Shown piece after piece: positions 1 through 11,817 of a stretch of 64,000 nt of DNA. The position numbers and the translations under genes are program-made. Source of the DNA: Rhipicephalus microplus (taxonomy: Eukaryota > Arthropoda > Arachnida > Ixodida > Ixodidae). The stretch covers positions 69,245,906-69,309,905 of the forward strand of contig NC_134707.1 in NCBI RefSeq assembly GCF_043290135.1. Direction: 5' to 3'. The notes under the pieces are model-generated. The model worked only from the letters and a program-made list of their open reading frames with translations. It searched no databases and was not told where the DNA came from. The first letter of the stretch is position 1, and each line of letters starts with the position of its first letter.

Positions 1-106
1 ACATTTCCGCCTCCATCGGAAATGCAGCCACCACAGCTGGGATTTGAACCCGCGACCTGCGGGTCAGCAGCCGAGTACCTTAGCCACTAGACCACTGCGG
101 TGGGCC
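1..106 (-). mobile_element. tRNA-headed SINE, head end, cut by the window edge
   Basis: Read on the minus strand, this starts with a tRNA-like head. A pol III A box (TGGTCTAGTGG) lies at 84-94 and a B box (GGTTCAAATCC) at 40-50, followed by the start of the SINE body at the window edge. The same family recurs at 4305, 4683, 17780 and 32716. I infer it is the Ruka-like SINE of ticks, from memory. It is non-coding and depends on a LINE for movement. The body is cut by the window boundary, so whether the copy is full length cannot be told. Confidence 0.85.
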
Positions 107-187
107 ACGTGTGTTTTTTAAATATGAAAGCAGTTTCTTGTTTGCATATCCAACCAGAAATAGTTATTCATACTTTATTTCCAAGCA

Positions 188-397
188 GACGTATAGCTGT
201 GTAGTAGCGCACTTGCTTGCAATGCACATGGCCCACATAATTTCAATCATCACTCATACCCAAAAATTTTAATATTTATTTTATTTGCAATTTTGTGAGT
301 TATTGGTCATGGACAAGATGACTTTTCCCTCAGAAGCACCAACGCCTAAGACGGAATTTCTGAGGATCGAGCTCTTTACCACTGTTGCGTTACCTAA
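188..397 (+). mobile_element. degenerate SINE, second family
   Basis: This stretch lines up along its length with the clearer copy at 55405-55640. Shared landmarks are a tRNA-like head (gctgtgtagtagcg here, ccgtgtagcg there), an AT-rich linker ending in a run like tttatttgca, the block ggacaagatgac, a stretch rich in 'accaacgcc', and a terminal tgcgtta. The B box is eroded in this copy. Function is only that of a retroposed non-coding element. Family assignment rests on the pairwise resemblance within the window. Confidence 0.55.
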
Positions 398-1119
398 ATT
401 GCGATTGAAGTTTTTCATGCTATTTATGATTGTTAAGTCGTAATCTATAAAGTGAAATTTTTGCTTGCATCATACCATGTCACAGACCGCGTTGACTCTA
501 GGTTAGAGATAAGAGAACTGGCATGCAAATTAATGCAATTTGTAACAATTTTTCAACCTAAACAATCAGATATTAGAACCAAGTGCCTGCTTTTGTTGCT
601 TCTACTATTTCAAATTATTTGTTTTATTTTATGTCGGCATGAGTGTGTTGCATTTTTATATATGTATTTGTTTTGCGATTCATGATTAAGGCGACTTTGA
701 TTATCTGTTTGGCTGACTATGTATTTTTAGTATTCTATTTTTGCAAACGATCCCCTACTGTAATTCTAATTGACGCTGTAGGTAATTAAATAAATAAATA
801 AAGTTTAGGCAGATAAGCATCAAACTTAAACACAATTATTGTAACTATACAGAAAAAGTGGACTAACAGTGACATGCGCCCACCACAAACAAGAAATAGG
901 TTGCCAAGTTTAATATTCAGCAATAATTTCTTCAGAATAACTCGGAATTCAATAAGAATAGTTTGAACACAAATGTTGAGAGGATGCATACAACCTTTGT
1001 TTTAGAGACAATGGTGACTGCACGCAGACCTATCACAAACAGCGATATTACTAGATGTAGAATGGCTGGTGGAACTTTGATTTATGCCGGCGACACAAAC
1101 TGGCTCAATTCATGAAGAT
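398..1119. other. AT-rich spacer, nothing recognised
   Basis: No reading frame here resembles a protein I know. The short hydrophobic frames read like translated AT-rich DNA. No tRNA-like box pair, long repeat or splice-bounded exon was seen. Confidence 0.5.
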
Positions 1120-1435
1120 GTATGAACCAAATACCTATATATAAAGGTATCCATATAAGAACATGTTTAAGCTTATACGAATGCTTCTATATATAGCCAT
1201 TTGTCAATGATTACCATATTACTCATAAACAGCAACGGTCATATATGGGTATATAAATAATTAGGCATATCAGGTTAATTAACGCCAATGTGAGGCTATA
1301 TCACAAATTGGGCATATAAGGTTATATAAGGCACATATATGAAGAGTACATATAGAGCCTGATATGTCCAATTCCCGATGTAGCTGTATAAGGAATATTG
1401 ACATAGGACTATATATGGCATTTTCATATGTGTAA
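1120..1435. repeat. AT-rich degenerate repeat with palindromic motifs
   Basis: Variants of atataagg, catataagg and gcatatcagg recur in both orientations. For example, aggcatatcagg near 1262 is matched by an inverted cctgatatgtcc near 1358. There is no clean period, so this is either an old satellite or a hairpin-rich low-complexity tract. Confidence 0.35.
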
Positions 1436-1447
1436 AGATAAGTTAGC

Positions 1448-1875
1448 GTGGGGTTTCTTGTCGACAGAGCTATAGCTGGTACCTTACAGGAATACTATAG
1501 CATTAATGAAAAGGTGGTAGGTATTGCAATCAAACTCAATAACAGGTACACATCAAAGGTTGTACATGCTAATGCTCCTAAATCCAGCCTTTAGGATGTG
1601 GAAACTTTTAAAAGAACGTGGAATCGGTAATGAGCCAAGTAAAAACACAGTATGCAATACTGTTGGGCGACTTCAAGGCAAAGGTAGGCAGGGATAAGGT
1701 TGGAGACCAGGCAGTAGCACAATATGACACAGGTAAAAGAAATGTCAGAGGAGAGTTATTAGAAGAAATAATAGAATTCAATTACTTGCGGTTCTTCAAC
1801 ACATTTTACCAAAAACAAGAGCACCGTAAGTGGACATGAAGGATCCCTAAAAGTAAAATCAACAACAAAATAACG
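1448..1875 (+). pseudogene. RTE LINE endonuclease fragment, decayed
   Basis: The translation follows the endonuclease (EEP) domain of the RTE element at 35.6-38.6 kb. It opens with a VGFL..R.IAG block, then YYSIN.+VVGI, then LLGDFKAKVG (the catalytic GDFN region, here with Lys in place of Asn), and ends at HRKWT followed by a stop where the other copy has RRWTWRSRN. A TAG interrupts the frame near 1590 and a frameshift follows before 1618. This is an old, truncated, non-functional copy on the opposite strand to the 35.6 kb element. Confidence 0.8.
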
Positions 1876-4304
1876 AATTAAATGAAAATTTTTGAATTTT
1901 TAATCTATTTGTGTTTTGTTTTATGTCCGCAGGGTGATTGCGGGGCCCCACCATAAATTTGCAACACTGTGGAATCTGAAGTTGTGACGCCACTGAAATT
2001 TAGAACCAGTTGAAGCGTGGCAATACATGGTCTTAATTTCCAGAGACATTGAAATGACTGCGAGTCTTTTACTAGTATCTATCACATCTTTCTTTAGCTA
2101 ACATTCATCGCTTTAGAGTTGTAGATTGAAGAATAAACTAGAGTTAGCAGATCACTGGAATCAGCTTGTCTGGGAACGCAAGCGCTGGAATTCTGAATGT
2201 ACTGATTAGTGTATATAATATGTTGGCCGTTATGGCAGGTGTGATCGCGTGTATATGCACCCATACTGCAGGGTAGTTCTATCACCATGGTGTGACTACT
2301 CGTAACCCTCATTCCGATAACGCTCTTATGAGTGTCTTCGTTAGCAGGTTCAAGAAACATTGACCATTCTTTTGTTCCCAGTTAGAACGCAAGAATTTCA
2401 ATTTTGAATAGATTGCCAACCTCCTTTTATGCATTCATAAAGTGAACATCGTAGTATGTCTTGAGGCAACGTAACATAAAAATTAGTTTTGAGACTGCAG
2501 TGCAACATAAGAATCAGTTCTGAGACTGCAGTGCCGAATTACTGAAAATATTTATATATAGATTCAACTCTTGTTTCTTTTTTTCAATTTCGTGGCGATG
2601 GCTGGAAAATCAATAATAAAGAAACACTCTGCGTGTCGCTTTATAAACGGTTGATTGTTACTATCTCGAGGTCACCGATATTGCAGCTAAACAATGTCAC
2701 TTTACATTTGTAGATAGTTAGCTGTCTATGAACAAAGAAGCTCTCGTGCTGTAGGCAATCGAAACAAGATACGTAAAACGAGCCTTAGTTGCACCTCGTA
2801 TAGAACTTTAGAATGTATCTTGTAGGTTAATGTTGTTGCGAAGTATTTTCTAACCTAAGTATATGCAGTGCAGTGTCCATGGCACGTGCAAAAGTGCCCT
2901 GATAATCGTAGTGATTAAGAAGCGTTTTTTTAAATGTCTAGTCATCGTCTGCAAATCTAAAGAAGCAACCAGAAAATAATAACTTACATTTTTCTATTTA
3001 GTCTAAACGTTTTGATGACTGTTAAATCTGACTAAAGCAGTGTACAGTTGCTTATGTACCGTCCGTTGCCTTCACGAGAATCTACAAATTGAGATAGGTA
3101 AACTACGTCTGTTTTTCTAAAGTCGGCTCTTCGGTATACCAAGAGCACTTATTACATAGTAATAAATTTGGGGTTTTATGTGCGACAACAATAATACGAC
3201 TGTAAGGCCACCAGAGTGATGGCTCCAGATGTTCTGACCAATTGGGGCTCTTTGACGTGTTCATGAATCATAAGAGATGGACATCAAGTGTTTTCATATC
3301 AATCATACGTCACAACACAATATACACAATATTTCTCATGAGACTGCAAAGACAAGAAGTGAACTGTGTGGCTGGATGTTACGCAAAAATGAGCACTTGA
3401 TCAGCCTCCTTTGGAGAAGCCTATTTGGAGAAGTCCTGAGTGAGCATGCGGCAAACCGAAACTACTTAGACTAATTTGTGCTCTTAAACGCTCTGCCACG
3501 CAAAAAGCTCTCAAATAAGCAAGTTATCAGCTGTTTAACCTAAGTGACCTTCCATTCACCGAACAAAAAACGCTACGTGGAGCCGGTTCTCTTCTCAGAA
3601 TTCCACCATAGTAGACACTGCAGGGACATGCTTGTCGTCTCTTGCCTGCCCTTGATTTTCCAAGCGAGTGTGGTGGGGCGCTTTGAGGCACCGGCCATCG
3701 AAAGCGTTGAATTTCAGACAAGTTTGATCGACAGATTATGCATGATGGCAACTGCTACTGGTTCCCTTTAGTTAGTGTAGCACCTTGTTGTCGGCATTGC
3801 TACTTGGACTTTCGTGGGTGAGAGTGGTTCCGAGACCGTTTTCTTTCATGATAAAGCAAAAATGTGTGGTCTGCATTGCTTTTGTTCTTCATCGCCGTAA
3901 GTGCCATCGTCATGCTGCATAGCGGGTGTCTTGCATACGCTAAGCATTGATGACAGCGTCATCGTCATCGGATACCCAAACGTACCAGTGATCCTGAGCA
4001 TGACCTATTAACGGCTTATAGTCACTATTATTCATCGTCATCGTCTTGTTCTACAGCCGCTACCTTGCGTGTGGTGCACCTTGCGTGCACTGCTTAGTCA
4101 AGTAAGCAAACTATACCTTGCGAAGTCATCAGCCACGTCCTTAAGCCCACTGTATTAGGGAGAGAAATAAATACAATATTTATAAAGATCAAATAATCAA
4201 CAAATAAATGAGAAAACCAAAATACAATGTTTGGCAGAGCTTGTTTTCAATTTCAAAAATCTCCTACTGCAGAGACTTGACATCAGAGTAGAACTTGAGC
4301 TCTT
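1876..4304. other. unassigned spacer
   Basis: No gene recognised. A GC-richer patch at 3540-3770 has overlapping short frames on both strands but no familiar motif or splice-bounded exon. At 3848-3925 a segment containing aatgtgtggtct...tcttcatcgcc resembles 52908-52975, so it is probably an unlisted interspersed repeat. Confidence 0.45.
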
Positions 4305-4498
4305 GACCTATAAAGTAGCAGGTGGCAGGATCTAATCCCGGCTGTAAGGTTGCAATTTTAATTTTGGCAAAAATGCTGTAGGCCCGTGTGCTCAGATTTG
4401 GGTGCACGGTAATCAACCCCGGGTGGATGAAACTTCCGGGGCGCTCTGCTACAGCATCTCTCATAATCTTTTGGTGGTTTTTTGATGTAAACCTCCCT
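4305..4498 (+). mobile_element. SINE of the Ruka-like family, degenerate head
   Basis: The body blocks gctgtaggcccgtgtgctcag, gggtgcacggtaatcaaccc and tctctcataatct match the copies at 17780 (inverted) and 32716. The tRNA head is badly eroded: the B-box region reads aggatctaatcc and the A box is not recognisable. The copy faces the minus-strand copy at 4683-4829, which gives an inverted pair. Confidence 0.7.
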
Positions 4499-4682
4499 AA
4501 TCAATCGACAGACCGATGATATTCTTGTAAGGTGCACCTTGTGTGGGAAAGTGCCCAGCGTTTCGTATCCTATAAATGTAAAAGCTTTTCAGTTATTGGC
4601 TTGCATTCTTGTCATTGCAGGAATGATGGCTACATTAAAACACTTGAGGTAGATTTAAAGCAGAACATGATTGATTTCATTT

Positions 4683-4829
4683 GTGGGGTTTATTGTCCCA
4701 AAAATACCATATGATTATGAGAGACGCCGTAGTGGAAGGCTCCGGAAATTTAGACCACCTGGGGTTTTTTAACGTGCACCCATATCTGAGCACACAGGCC
4801 TACAACATTTCCGCCTCCATCGGAAATGT
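4683..4829 (-). mobile_element. SINE of the Ruka-like family, head missing
   Basis: On the minus strand this holds the 3' domain and body: the inverted 'tgggacgttaaacccca' end at 4683, the tctctcataatcat block, gggtgcacgtt and the catttccgatggaggcggaaatg palindrome at 4805-4829. It stops where the tRNA head would begin, so it is 5' truncated, as is usual for LINE-mobilised copies. Confidence 0.75.
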
Positions 4830-4886
4830 TAAAGCAGAACATATTTGATAGATATCCTACTGGCTGGGTAAAAAAGTTGCTAACCT

Positions 4887-4956
4887 TGGAGACGGCCGAA
4901 CAGTCACCCCTGAAAAAGAGACCAAATTAGTCCCGAAACGTCGACTCAAATTACAG
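4887..4956 (+). ncRNA. degenerate hammerhead ribozyme motif (Penelope-like element type)
   Basis: The segment aligns with 55957-56024. The core reads CTGAAAA (4910-4916; consensus CUGANGA), one extra purine, a stem II candidate GAGACC-loop-TAGTCC, then GAAAC (4935-4939) and GTC, where cleavage would follow. GAAACGTC gives the very short, self-complementary stem III (ACGU) that I recall for hammerheads in Penelope-like retroelements. Stem I pairing is weak here and stem II has two mismatches, so this copy is probably inactive. The other copy supplies substitutions that preserve pairing. Confidence 0.5.
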
Positions 4957-5104
4957 TTGTAGGGGCAAAACTCCTCTAAGTCTAGCCTTGTCCTGCATCC
5001 AGCGTAAGTGGAAGTATTTTGGGATCAGTGTAATAGATGGCGCTGCCTGATTGCCATTTCTGTATTCTTTTCTAGATAGATTGATTCAATAAAAGTGTGT
5101 GCTA

Positions 5105-5345
5105 TTAGACAGATGGAATGATGAATGAACGGAAGTTTGAATGGATGATCGGACGCGTGGACGGAAGCATGGACGGATACACAGATGAACTGAAGCGTAG
5201 TAAGTGGACGGACAAAGAGCGAACGCACAAATTGACAGGTGGTTGGATGTATGGATTGGCGGACGTACCGATAGACGGAAGCATGGACGTATAGATGCCT
5301 GCAGGGACGGACACAAGGACAGACGAACGGACGAACAGATTGACA
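5105..5345. repeat. degenerate GGAC/GGAT tetranucleotide minisatellite
   Basis: Tandem variants of ggac, ggat and gaac run for about 240 bp (ggacgg, ggatgg, gaacgg). Overlapping frames in several phases on the minus strand are by-products of the repeat. A similar tract in the opposite orientation lies at 24110-24300. Confidence 0.85.
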
Positions 5346-7063
5346 CTTCGCCCTACTCATCATTATTCACCACGGGGACGTCCTGTGACTTCTTTATTTT
5401 GCGAATTAAAACAGGAATATAAGTGGCTGGAGAGTTAATTCTATTCGTATTGACTTTAAGACATCATTTTTTTCAATTTAATTTATTGTAGACTAGGCTT
5501 CAAGGCATTTTTAACATGCAGCTGTGTAGTCTGGCAATACGCATGGGTGATTTCCTGTGGCTTCTGCTGATCAATTTTCGCTATGCTTTGTTGGGGCTGA
5601 AAAATCATGGAATGGTTCCAGTAAATTAAGTTTAGACAGACAAAATACACTTTTGCCCAAGGTCGTAGAACAGATTGACTCTGTACACGAGTTTGTTGGG
5701 TGTAACGACATAAAAATTATTTGAGGATTATTGTGAGAATAAAATTTCAGATGAAAACTTCAAAGCGTTTCATCGTGAAGTGCAAGCGATATACAATCTA
5801 CTATTCCTTTTACAGGCTTTGTAACACTTCCTTATTCCTGACGAACAATAAAATACAATATTTCTGTCAACAATATTTTTATATGCTCAATAAAGGGTAT
5901 ATCACGAAGTGTGCTTATATTTACACATTGAGCCTATATTGAGTTAGCTAAAAGATTTCTTCAAGTCATTAAAAGTCAGTTCAGAAAAGATGTAGCCGGC
6001 TGCATTTGAACGCCAACATGATATTGATTTCATAAACAGATATGAATTTAATCTTCCTAATAATGGCCAGAGCTGTGAATTCGCTGAGATTGGTGACACG
6101 AAACCTCCCTACAACCGGGAGGTGGTGACGAGCAATGTTGTACGCTATACAGAATGGCTAAGGTTCTGCCTCAAATGACTCGTCATCACATATTCTCGAA
6201 ATGCGGTTTATATTGCGCTAAGCACTATCACTTGTAATGCTTTTTCGTACGAATGTTAAGATGCGAGTATTTGGTGGTAATGCGCCTGAGCCCTGCACGG
6301 CTTCCGGCCTGCTTTAAAAACTGTCGAGGCATCGTGCGTAGTAGAAGATCACTAATAATTTGTCCTAAGGAAACCGCTCCTACAGTGGTTCTAGTCCTTA
6401 ATTATCTCAAAAAGAAGCTTGAAGATGGGCCAAGAATACGGAACGTGTACTGGCGGCACTGTGGTAAGATGTAGATGCCGAGTGCTGGTGATCCAGAAGA
6501 TTGTCGGGCTGTCCAACTCACACACGCCAGGTTATCGGCAATGACGTGGATCTATCGAATTGCTCTTAACCGGAGCAATTAACGCCAAACTCACGTAGCC
6601 CCATATGATGGTGCTGGTAGCAGTGGTAGGTGTGTTCGGCAGCTGCCAAGGTTGCATTAAAAGTTGGTCTTACTCGCAGCAAAGCGTTAGCCGACACGTG
6701 TGTTGTACGAAGCGGTTGGCGGCGGCGGTGTTTGGCGACGGAGCCGTGGAGGCGCGGTGTCACTGAGTGGCTCCAGAGGGGCGAGATGAAGGCGGGCAGC
6801 AGCAGTGCAGCCCTTTGCTTTCGCTGTGGTGGTACTAGATGAGAGCACTCAGTGACTACTGGATTTCCTCTCGTAGAACGTCCGCAGCCCACGTCCTTTC
6901 AGGCTGGGGAGTTTCCTCGGGTACTCGCATGGCAGCCATGCAGTCTTGAATTAGGAGGTGATTTTACAGCCCAGTGCGTAGTATCCAGCATTTTCTCGAA
7001 CATCCTTGCCTGCAACTGGATTTTAAATGCGCTGCATTTCTTAGCGAACTTGGGAAACTTTCA
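5346..7063. other. unassigned spacer, GC-rich toward its end
   Basis: No recognisable gene. From about 6600 to 6900 the base composition shifts to GC-rich with many CpGs, and open frames occur on both strands, but no motif supports coding. This patch could be a promoter-like CpG region. I see no transcript evidence in the sequence. Confidence 0.4.
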
Positions 7064-7066
7064 GCG

Positions 7067-7098
<32 letters not shown>

Positions 7099-7185
7099 CA
7101 TCTATCTATCCGTCTATCTATCTATCTATCTATCTGTCCGTCTATCTATCTATCTATCTTTCTATCTATCTATCTATTTATTTGA

Positions 7186-7223
<38 letters not shown>

Positions 7224-7231
7224 ATCTATAT
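7064..7231. repeat. (TATC)n microsatellite
   Basis: A nearly pure TATC tetranucleotide run of about 165 bp with scattered substitutions. All frames through it read as YLSI repeats and are artefacts. Confidence 0.97.
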
Positions 7232-7239
7232 TAATGTGG

Positions 7240-8130
7240 CACCCATGACTTTTAGCTTTCCTGGCCGTCTCTATAATGGTATCCCTACCAAAGTTGATAT
7301 GCCATAGCATGACTGAATGACGAGCATAATTGACAAGTCATAAAGTGAAAATTATGATATGTATGTCATGAATGTCAGGATTTACATTTCATGGTCTTGC
7401 TGTTGTTGCATTGGTTTAGTTCTCATGGGATTTTGCAAAGTTGTTATCGTGTGACATGAATACATAGCGAAAATAAGTGACAGACCCTAACGTGAAAATT
7501 ATGACATGCACGTCATGATTTTCATGTTGACTAGTCATGACAACATGCCACGCTCATGGTCCATTCGCGGTCCTTTCACTAACCTTGCATATACCAAATT
7601 CGGTGTCATGTGGCGTCAATGGATGCCGAATATATTTGACTGGCGCAAACATGATAATTATGATATGGTTATTATGTAAGAACGTGGCAACATACCACGC
7701 TTTTAATGCGCTCGCGGCCTTATCGCTATGTTCACATACACCAAATTTGGTATTAAATGACGTGAATGGAACACGAAGGTAAATGGCACGTCCAAACTTG
7801 ATACTAATGACATGCGTGTCATGAAAACATGACTACACGCTACGCTCATATCACACTCGCAGTTATTTTGCTAGCTTCACATATACCAAATTTGGTATTC
7901 TGTGACGAAAATGGACGACAAAGGTTCGAACATGATAATCTTTTATGCGTCTCAGGCGAATTATTAGTACATGCTATGATCATTGTGTGCTCCTGGCCGT
8001 TTCTCTAGCTCCACATAAACGAAAATAGGTGTTACGTGACGTGAACAGGCGACGATGGTAAATGCACTTCCAAGCATGACAGACATGGCATGAAAGTTAT
8101 GTACGGCATAATTTACGTCAACCTCGTAAC
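7240..8130. repeat. decayed tandem satellite, period about 145 bp
   Basis: The landmark ccaaatttgg and its variants falls at about 7593, 7741, 7886 and 8021, with an eroded match near 7433, so spacings are 135-160 bp. Each unit also carries acgtgaatgg-like, catgataat, gtcatga and acgctcat blocks. Five or six units are visible, too diverged for recent amplification. No coding content. Confidence 0.7.
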
Positions 8131-9777
8131 GTTTGGCTTATTTTAAAGTGACATATTAACCTTCCTTTTTCGTGCTTGGCAAATCATCGATTCCCACAGT
8201 AGGTGGCATCTGCCAATTTTTCTGGACGGCCTTACTTGGGTGTCATATCATATAAGTGAAGCGCTCGTACCTATTCCTGACCTCACAAACCGAGCTGCCT
8301 CTTCTAACATTACGTGGATTATAAAACGAGTCAGCCTGGTCATCTCTTTTGTGGAGAACGCAAGGCTTTGGTTAGGCATGCGTATGCAAGCGTCGACCAG
8401 ATCATCCACTTTCTACTTGCGGACTGTGCTCGTGAATATGACGGGGACTCTAGTGCAAAAAATATCCCATGTGGCCAATGTTCCCTCTTGGTTTTCAAAA
8501 CAGGCCTGAGTGGTGTCTTCAATGCAATGGAAACTATTCACGTCACAACTTGTCTTCACTGGTCCAGGCTTTATCATTTTGACAGACTTGTATGCTTCGA
8601 TTGAGCTTTAACAAATTGCAGTTGACAGCCTGTCGTAAGTTGGTGGCTCCCTGTGCTTTGATTAGTGCAGATAGTGGGGGGGGGGGGCATTTATTGTTGC
8701 TGCGGTTATTATTGGGCTGCGTGGTTTAAATTTATCGGAAAGGAGCCCGTGCTCTCGCTGCAGTGCCTTCCGCGGGTGATTATTGGAGGACCGGCTTTTC
8801 TTTAGCACCTCCTTGACGAGGCTTGAATTAGGGTCAGCTATATACGAGGCCTTTCTGATCGAGATGAAGCCGCTATATATAGCTACTATATATACAGCTA
8901 TATATACAGCTACTATATTACCGGCTACCCTCGGGCTGCCAGATTCAGCCCAAGCGCTTGATATTTTGGGGTACTCTATCCTTTCCGCAGCGCACTTCTC
9001 GTGGGAGTTCGTTTTTTGTCGGATTGAACGGTTCTGGCTACCCGCGGGGAGCCCGATATCCGCCAGAATCATCCGGAAAAATTTAGTCGTGGAAGCTCTC
9101 TGGAAGCTTTTGGGCTAGCAGACGTCGAAAACATACGATACGCACTACGCGCCAACTTTTTTAAGACTCGACAAATTGCAATGCGGGCAAATGGAAACTG
9201 TGCTTTCGCTTGTAGGCATTGTCTTATAAAGCCTGTCTCGCCGTGTCAGATGGGGCAATAATGAGCAGCGGCAAGCATTTGAAACTACTTTTTATCGCTT
9301 TAGTCACATTCTTCATGAAGCTTCCTTCCGTGAACAACGCGGCGAATATTGTTGCCTGGTAACTGTGTCATGCACATGCCTACAACGTTATGTACGCGTT
9401 CGTCCGCACGCACGCATGGATACAACTTACGAGTTATTTTTTTTTCGTAGTAGTCACTCGTGGTACCGCACCTTCTTTCTCTGCACTTAGCAAAGACGAT
9501 TGTGGTCGAACTAGCTCGTTCCGTCGTGTGTTTGCGTTTGTGAACCTCTTTGAAATTATCGCTTTGTCGTCTATGGAGATATAGTTCTCCAATTTAATAA
9601 TAGAGATGACGACAGTTGTTTTTGCATGTCTGACGCTCGCTGGTGGTGAATGGCCTGTGAGCATGCTTCGATCTACGGGTGAGCATATGTGGCTGGTAAT
9701 AAAGACGATAGTCTTTCTTGGGGAACTTCGACAGAAAAATTTTGGTTTGTCCATCTGACTTTAGGTTTTTTGTTTTT
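8131..9777. other. unassigned spacer
   Basis: Open frames on both strands around 8240-9120 show no motif I recognise and no convincing splice borders. A poly-G run sits near 8677-8688, and short tatatagct/acagctatat repeats near 8870-8920. The right edge abuts the duplicated block that starts at 9778. Confidence 0.4.
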
Positions 9778-10657
9778 ACGCCCCTGACAATACCCCAAAC
9801 GGCAACTAACGATACGCCAAACACTGACCTCATCCGCAGCGCCCACCAATATTGCTGAAGATTCAGTGTTCATACTTGTGCGATTGGCAAATAAAAGACA
9901 ATTATTGCGCATAGCAGAGGCAGCATAACAACACGGCAATATTCTCTGTGTTTTTTACTATCAGAGGCATACATAAGTAATTACAAGAACCGTAGCGTTT
10001 ACCACGCTGCGCTGACAATGCAGTGCTTGCACGAAAAGGCAAGTGTTTCGAACGCTTTGTAAGACGCCACGGTGGTAGCACCTACACGTCGCCTTGCGTT
10101 CTACACCTTATCGCCTCCGAGACGGGCGCACGCGCCACGCACTTTGTTTTCGAAAATAACTGCCAAATAGCGCCCATGAATACCCTTTGACGTGACTTGA
10201 TGCGCTCGTTTGCTCCGCGCTAACGCAGCGCCTGCAGAATACAACTCACCAATTTTCTTGCGCAGAACATCACGTACACGTTTTGTTCACTATCTCCGGA
10301 CGCAAGACGATTGTATTTCGACGACATTCGCAGTGTACCATGCAGATACGGGGTCCATTTTTTTAAAGTTTGCAACGAAAAGACGTCGCAAGAAAAAAAA
10401 GAAACGGAAATGCATTTAGAAATGTAGGCACCTGTTCGTTGCCTGTTTCATAGCCAGCTTTGTCTGTTTTCACCCCTTAGTAGTTACGCTGTGCAGTATG
10501 TATGGTTATGACCTAGTAGCTCAAATCAAAGCTGAGGTATATGATATTTTGTAAGTGCCACTTACGATTAGAAGAAAGTCTATCTACGCAAGTTCCAAAA
10601 TAAGTGGAAAACGCGTCACGCAGTAATTCATTTTAGATATGAGGCACACTCGTGGTA

Positions 10658-10740
10658 CAATAGCGCCATCATCAGCATCACCGTTTTCTTGACCACCACC
10701 CCGCGTCTCTCGCACAGCCAGGGGAGTGAAACTTCCTATA
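10658..10740 (+). repeat. LTR-like segment inside the duplicated flank
   Basis: The stretch tagcgccatcatcagcatc followed by ttcttgaccaccaccccgcg and tctctcgcacag resembles the start of the LTR at 23832 (tagcgccttcatcatcagca, then ttcttggccacc, then cctctcgaacag). The same segment is at 14062-14144 in copy 2. It looks like a piece of an LTR that predates the duplication. Its extent past 10740 is unclear. Confidence 0.35.
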
Positions 10741-11817
10741 CCCTCCATGGAACGCGATATTCGCTCGCAGCGCCGGACAAACGCCTGGTGTTTGGGGGCG
10801 GTACGAAAACATGGCGGCGCATTGCAGACATGCACTGGGGGACGCCATCTTGATGAGGACTGAGGATCTTAGTGGCGAGGGGGGTATTTAGCGCCAAATT
10901 CAATTGGGATGCACCAGCAAGCCAAATTGAGCGAGTGGAAGGTATTCAGATGGCGAGCACGCGACCTTCTTCCTGTTGCGGCCCGCCACATGATGAAAAC
11001 GGCCATCATTGCGTTCTGATTGATGGTCTGCCCATCCATCTATTTGTGCACTACTTATTCTAAGTAAGACATTGTTTTTCTTTACGTGTACACATAAACT
11101 AGACAAGAATAAAGAGCAGAGTTTGTTTGAATGCTTTATTGCATAAACGTACGATTTATGCAGTACAAATACAACTTGAATGTTTTACGTTTTTGGTCGC
11201 ATACAAAAGTGGACCGCACATGCCAGCATGCTAATAACCTAGTATCAATTCAGTGCACATTGCCGCACATACTTATATACAAAGACAAAAGAAAAACAGT
11301 AATAACTATACACAAGTTCACAGCACGTATCTCGATATAAAATCATCCCATGAGTGGGACAAGATAATACGGCACACCGCACACTTAGGATGGAAGGGGA
11401 AATGATACAAAAACCATAAGGTACCGGAGTTAGACATTGCTACAATTTCTATTCAGCATCAGGTTTCTTTATAAAAGCTTGAGCAAAAATTTACAAAATA
11501 CTGAAGCCACTATAGAGTGTTTTCATAAAATCACACGAAGGGTTTATGCTTTCTTCAGCGTAACATACCTATATTGCTTAATGAAAAAAAAACAAAAACA
11601 AAATACAAGCAGATAAAAGTACACACACATGTCCACTCCAGAGGCAGAAAATGGTGACCACAGCTATAGAAGTAGCGGTGACTCAAAAATATGGAAGTAG
11701 CGCCTACTTTTGCGCATATGTGTGTCTTTTTGTCGTCCGTGTTTTCTGAGCGCTCAGTTTTTCAAGACCTCAAATATGCAAACAGAATCCGAAAAGTTAC
11801 AAAAACTTCCGCATTTT

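Noticed and set aside
5025..5363. Three overlapping minus-strand frames rich in SVRPS/CPSV
   Set aside because: A short-period tandem repeat is open in several phases at once. The same effect appears at 24054-24404.
6852..7307. Long plus-strand frames reading YLSIYLSIY
   Set aside because: They are translations of the TATC microsatellite and carry no coding signal.
8240..8604. Overlapping plus-strand frames as a possible host gene
   Set aside because: No domain, no start context, no splice-bounded exon. The two overlapping phases argue against coding.
10210..11063. Small frames conserved between 10210-11063 and 13614-14467
   Set aside because: Conservation is due to the recent 3.4 kb duplication. 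Substitutions show no codon bias by eye and no domain is recognisable.
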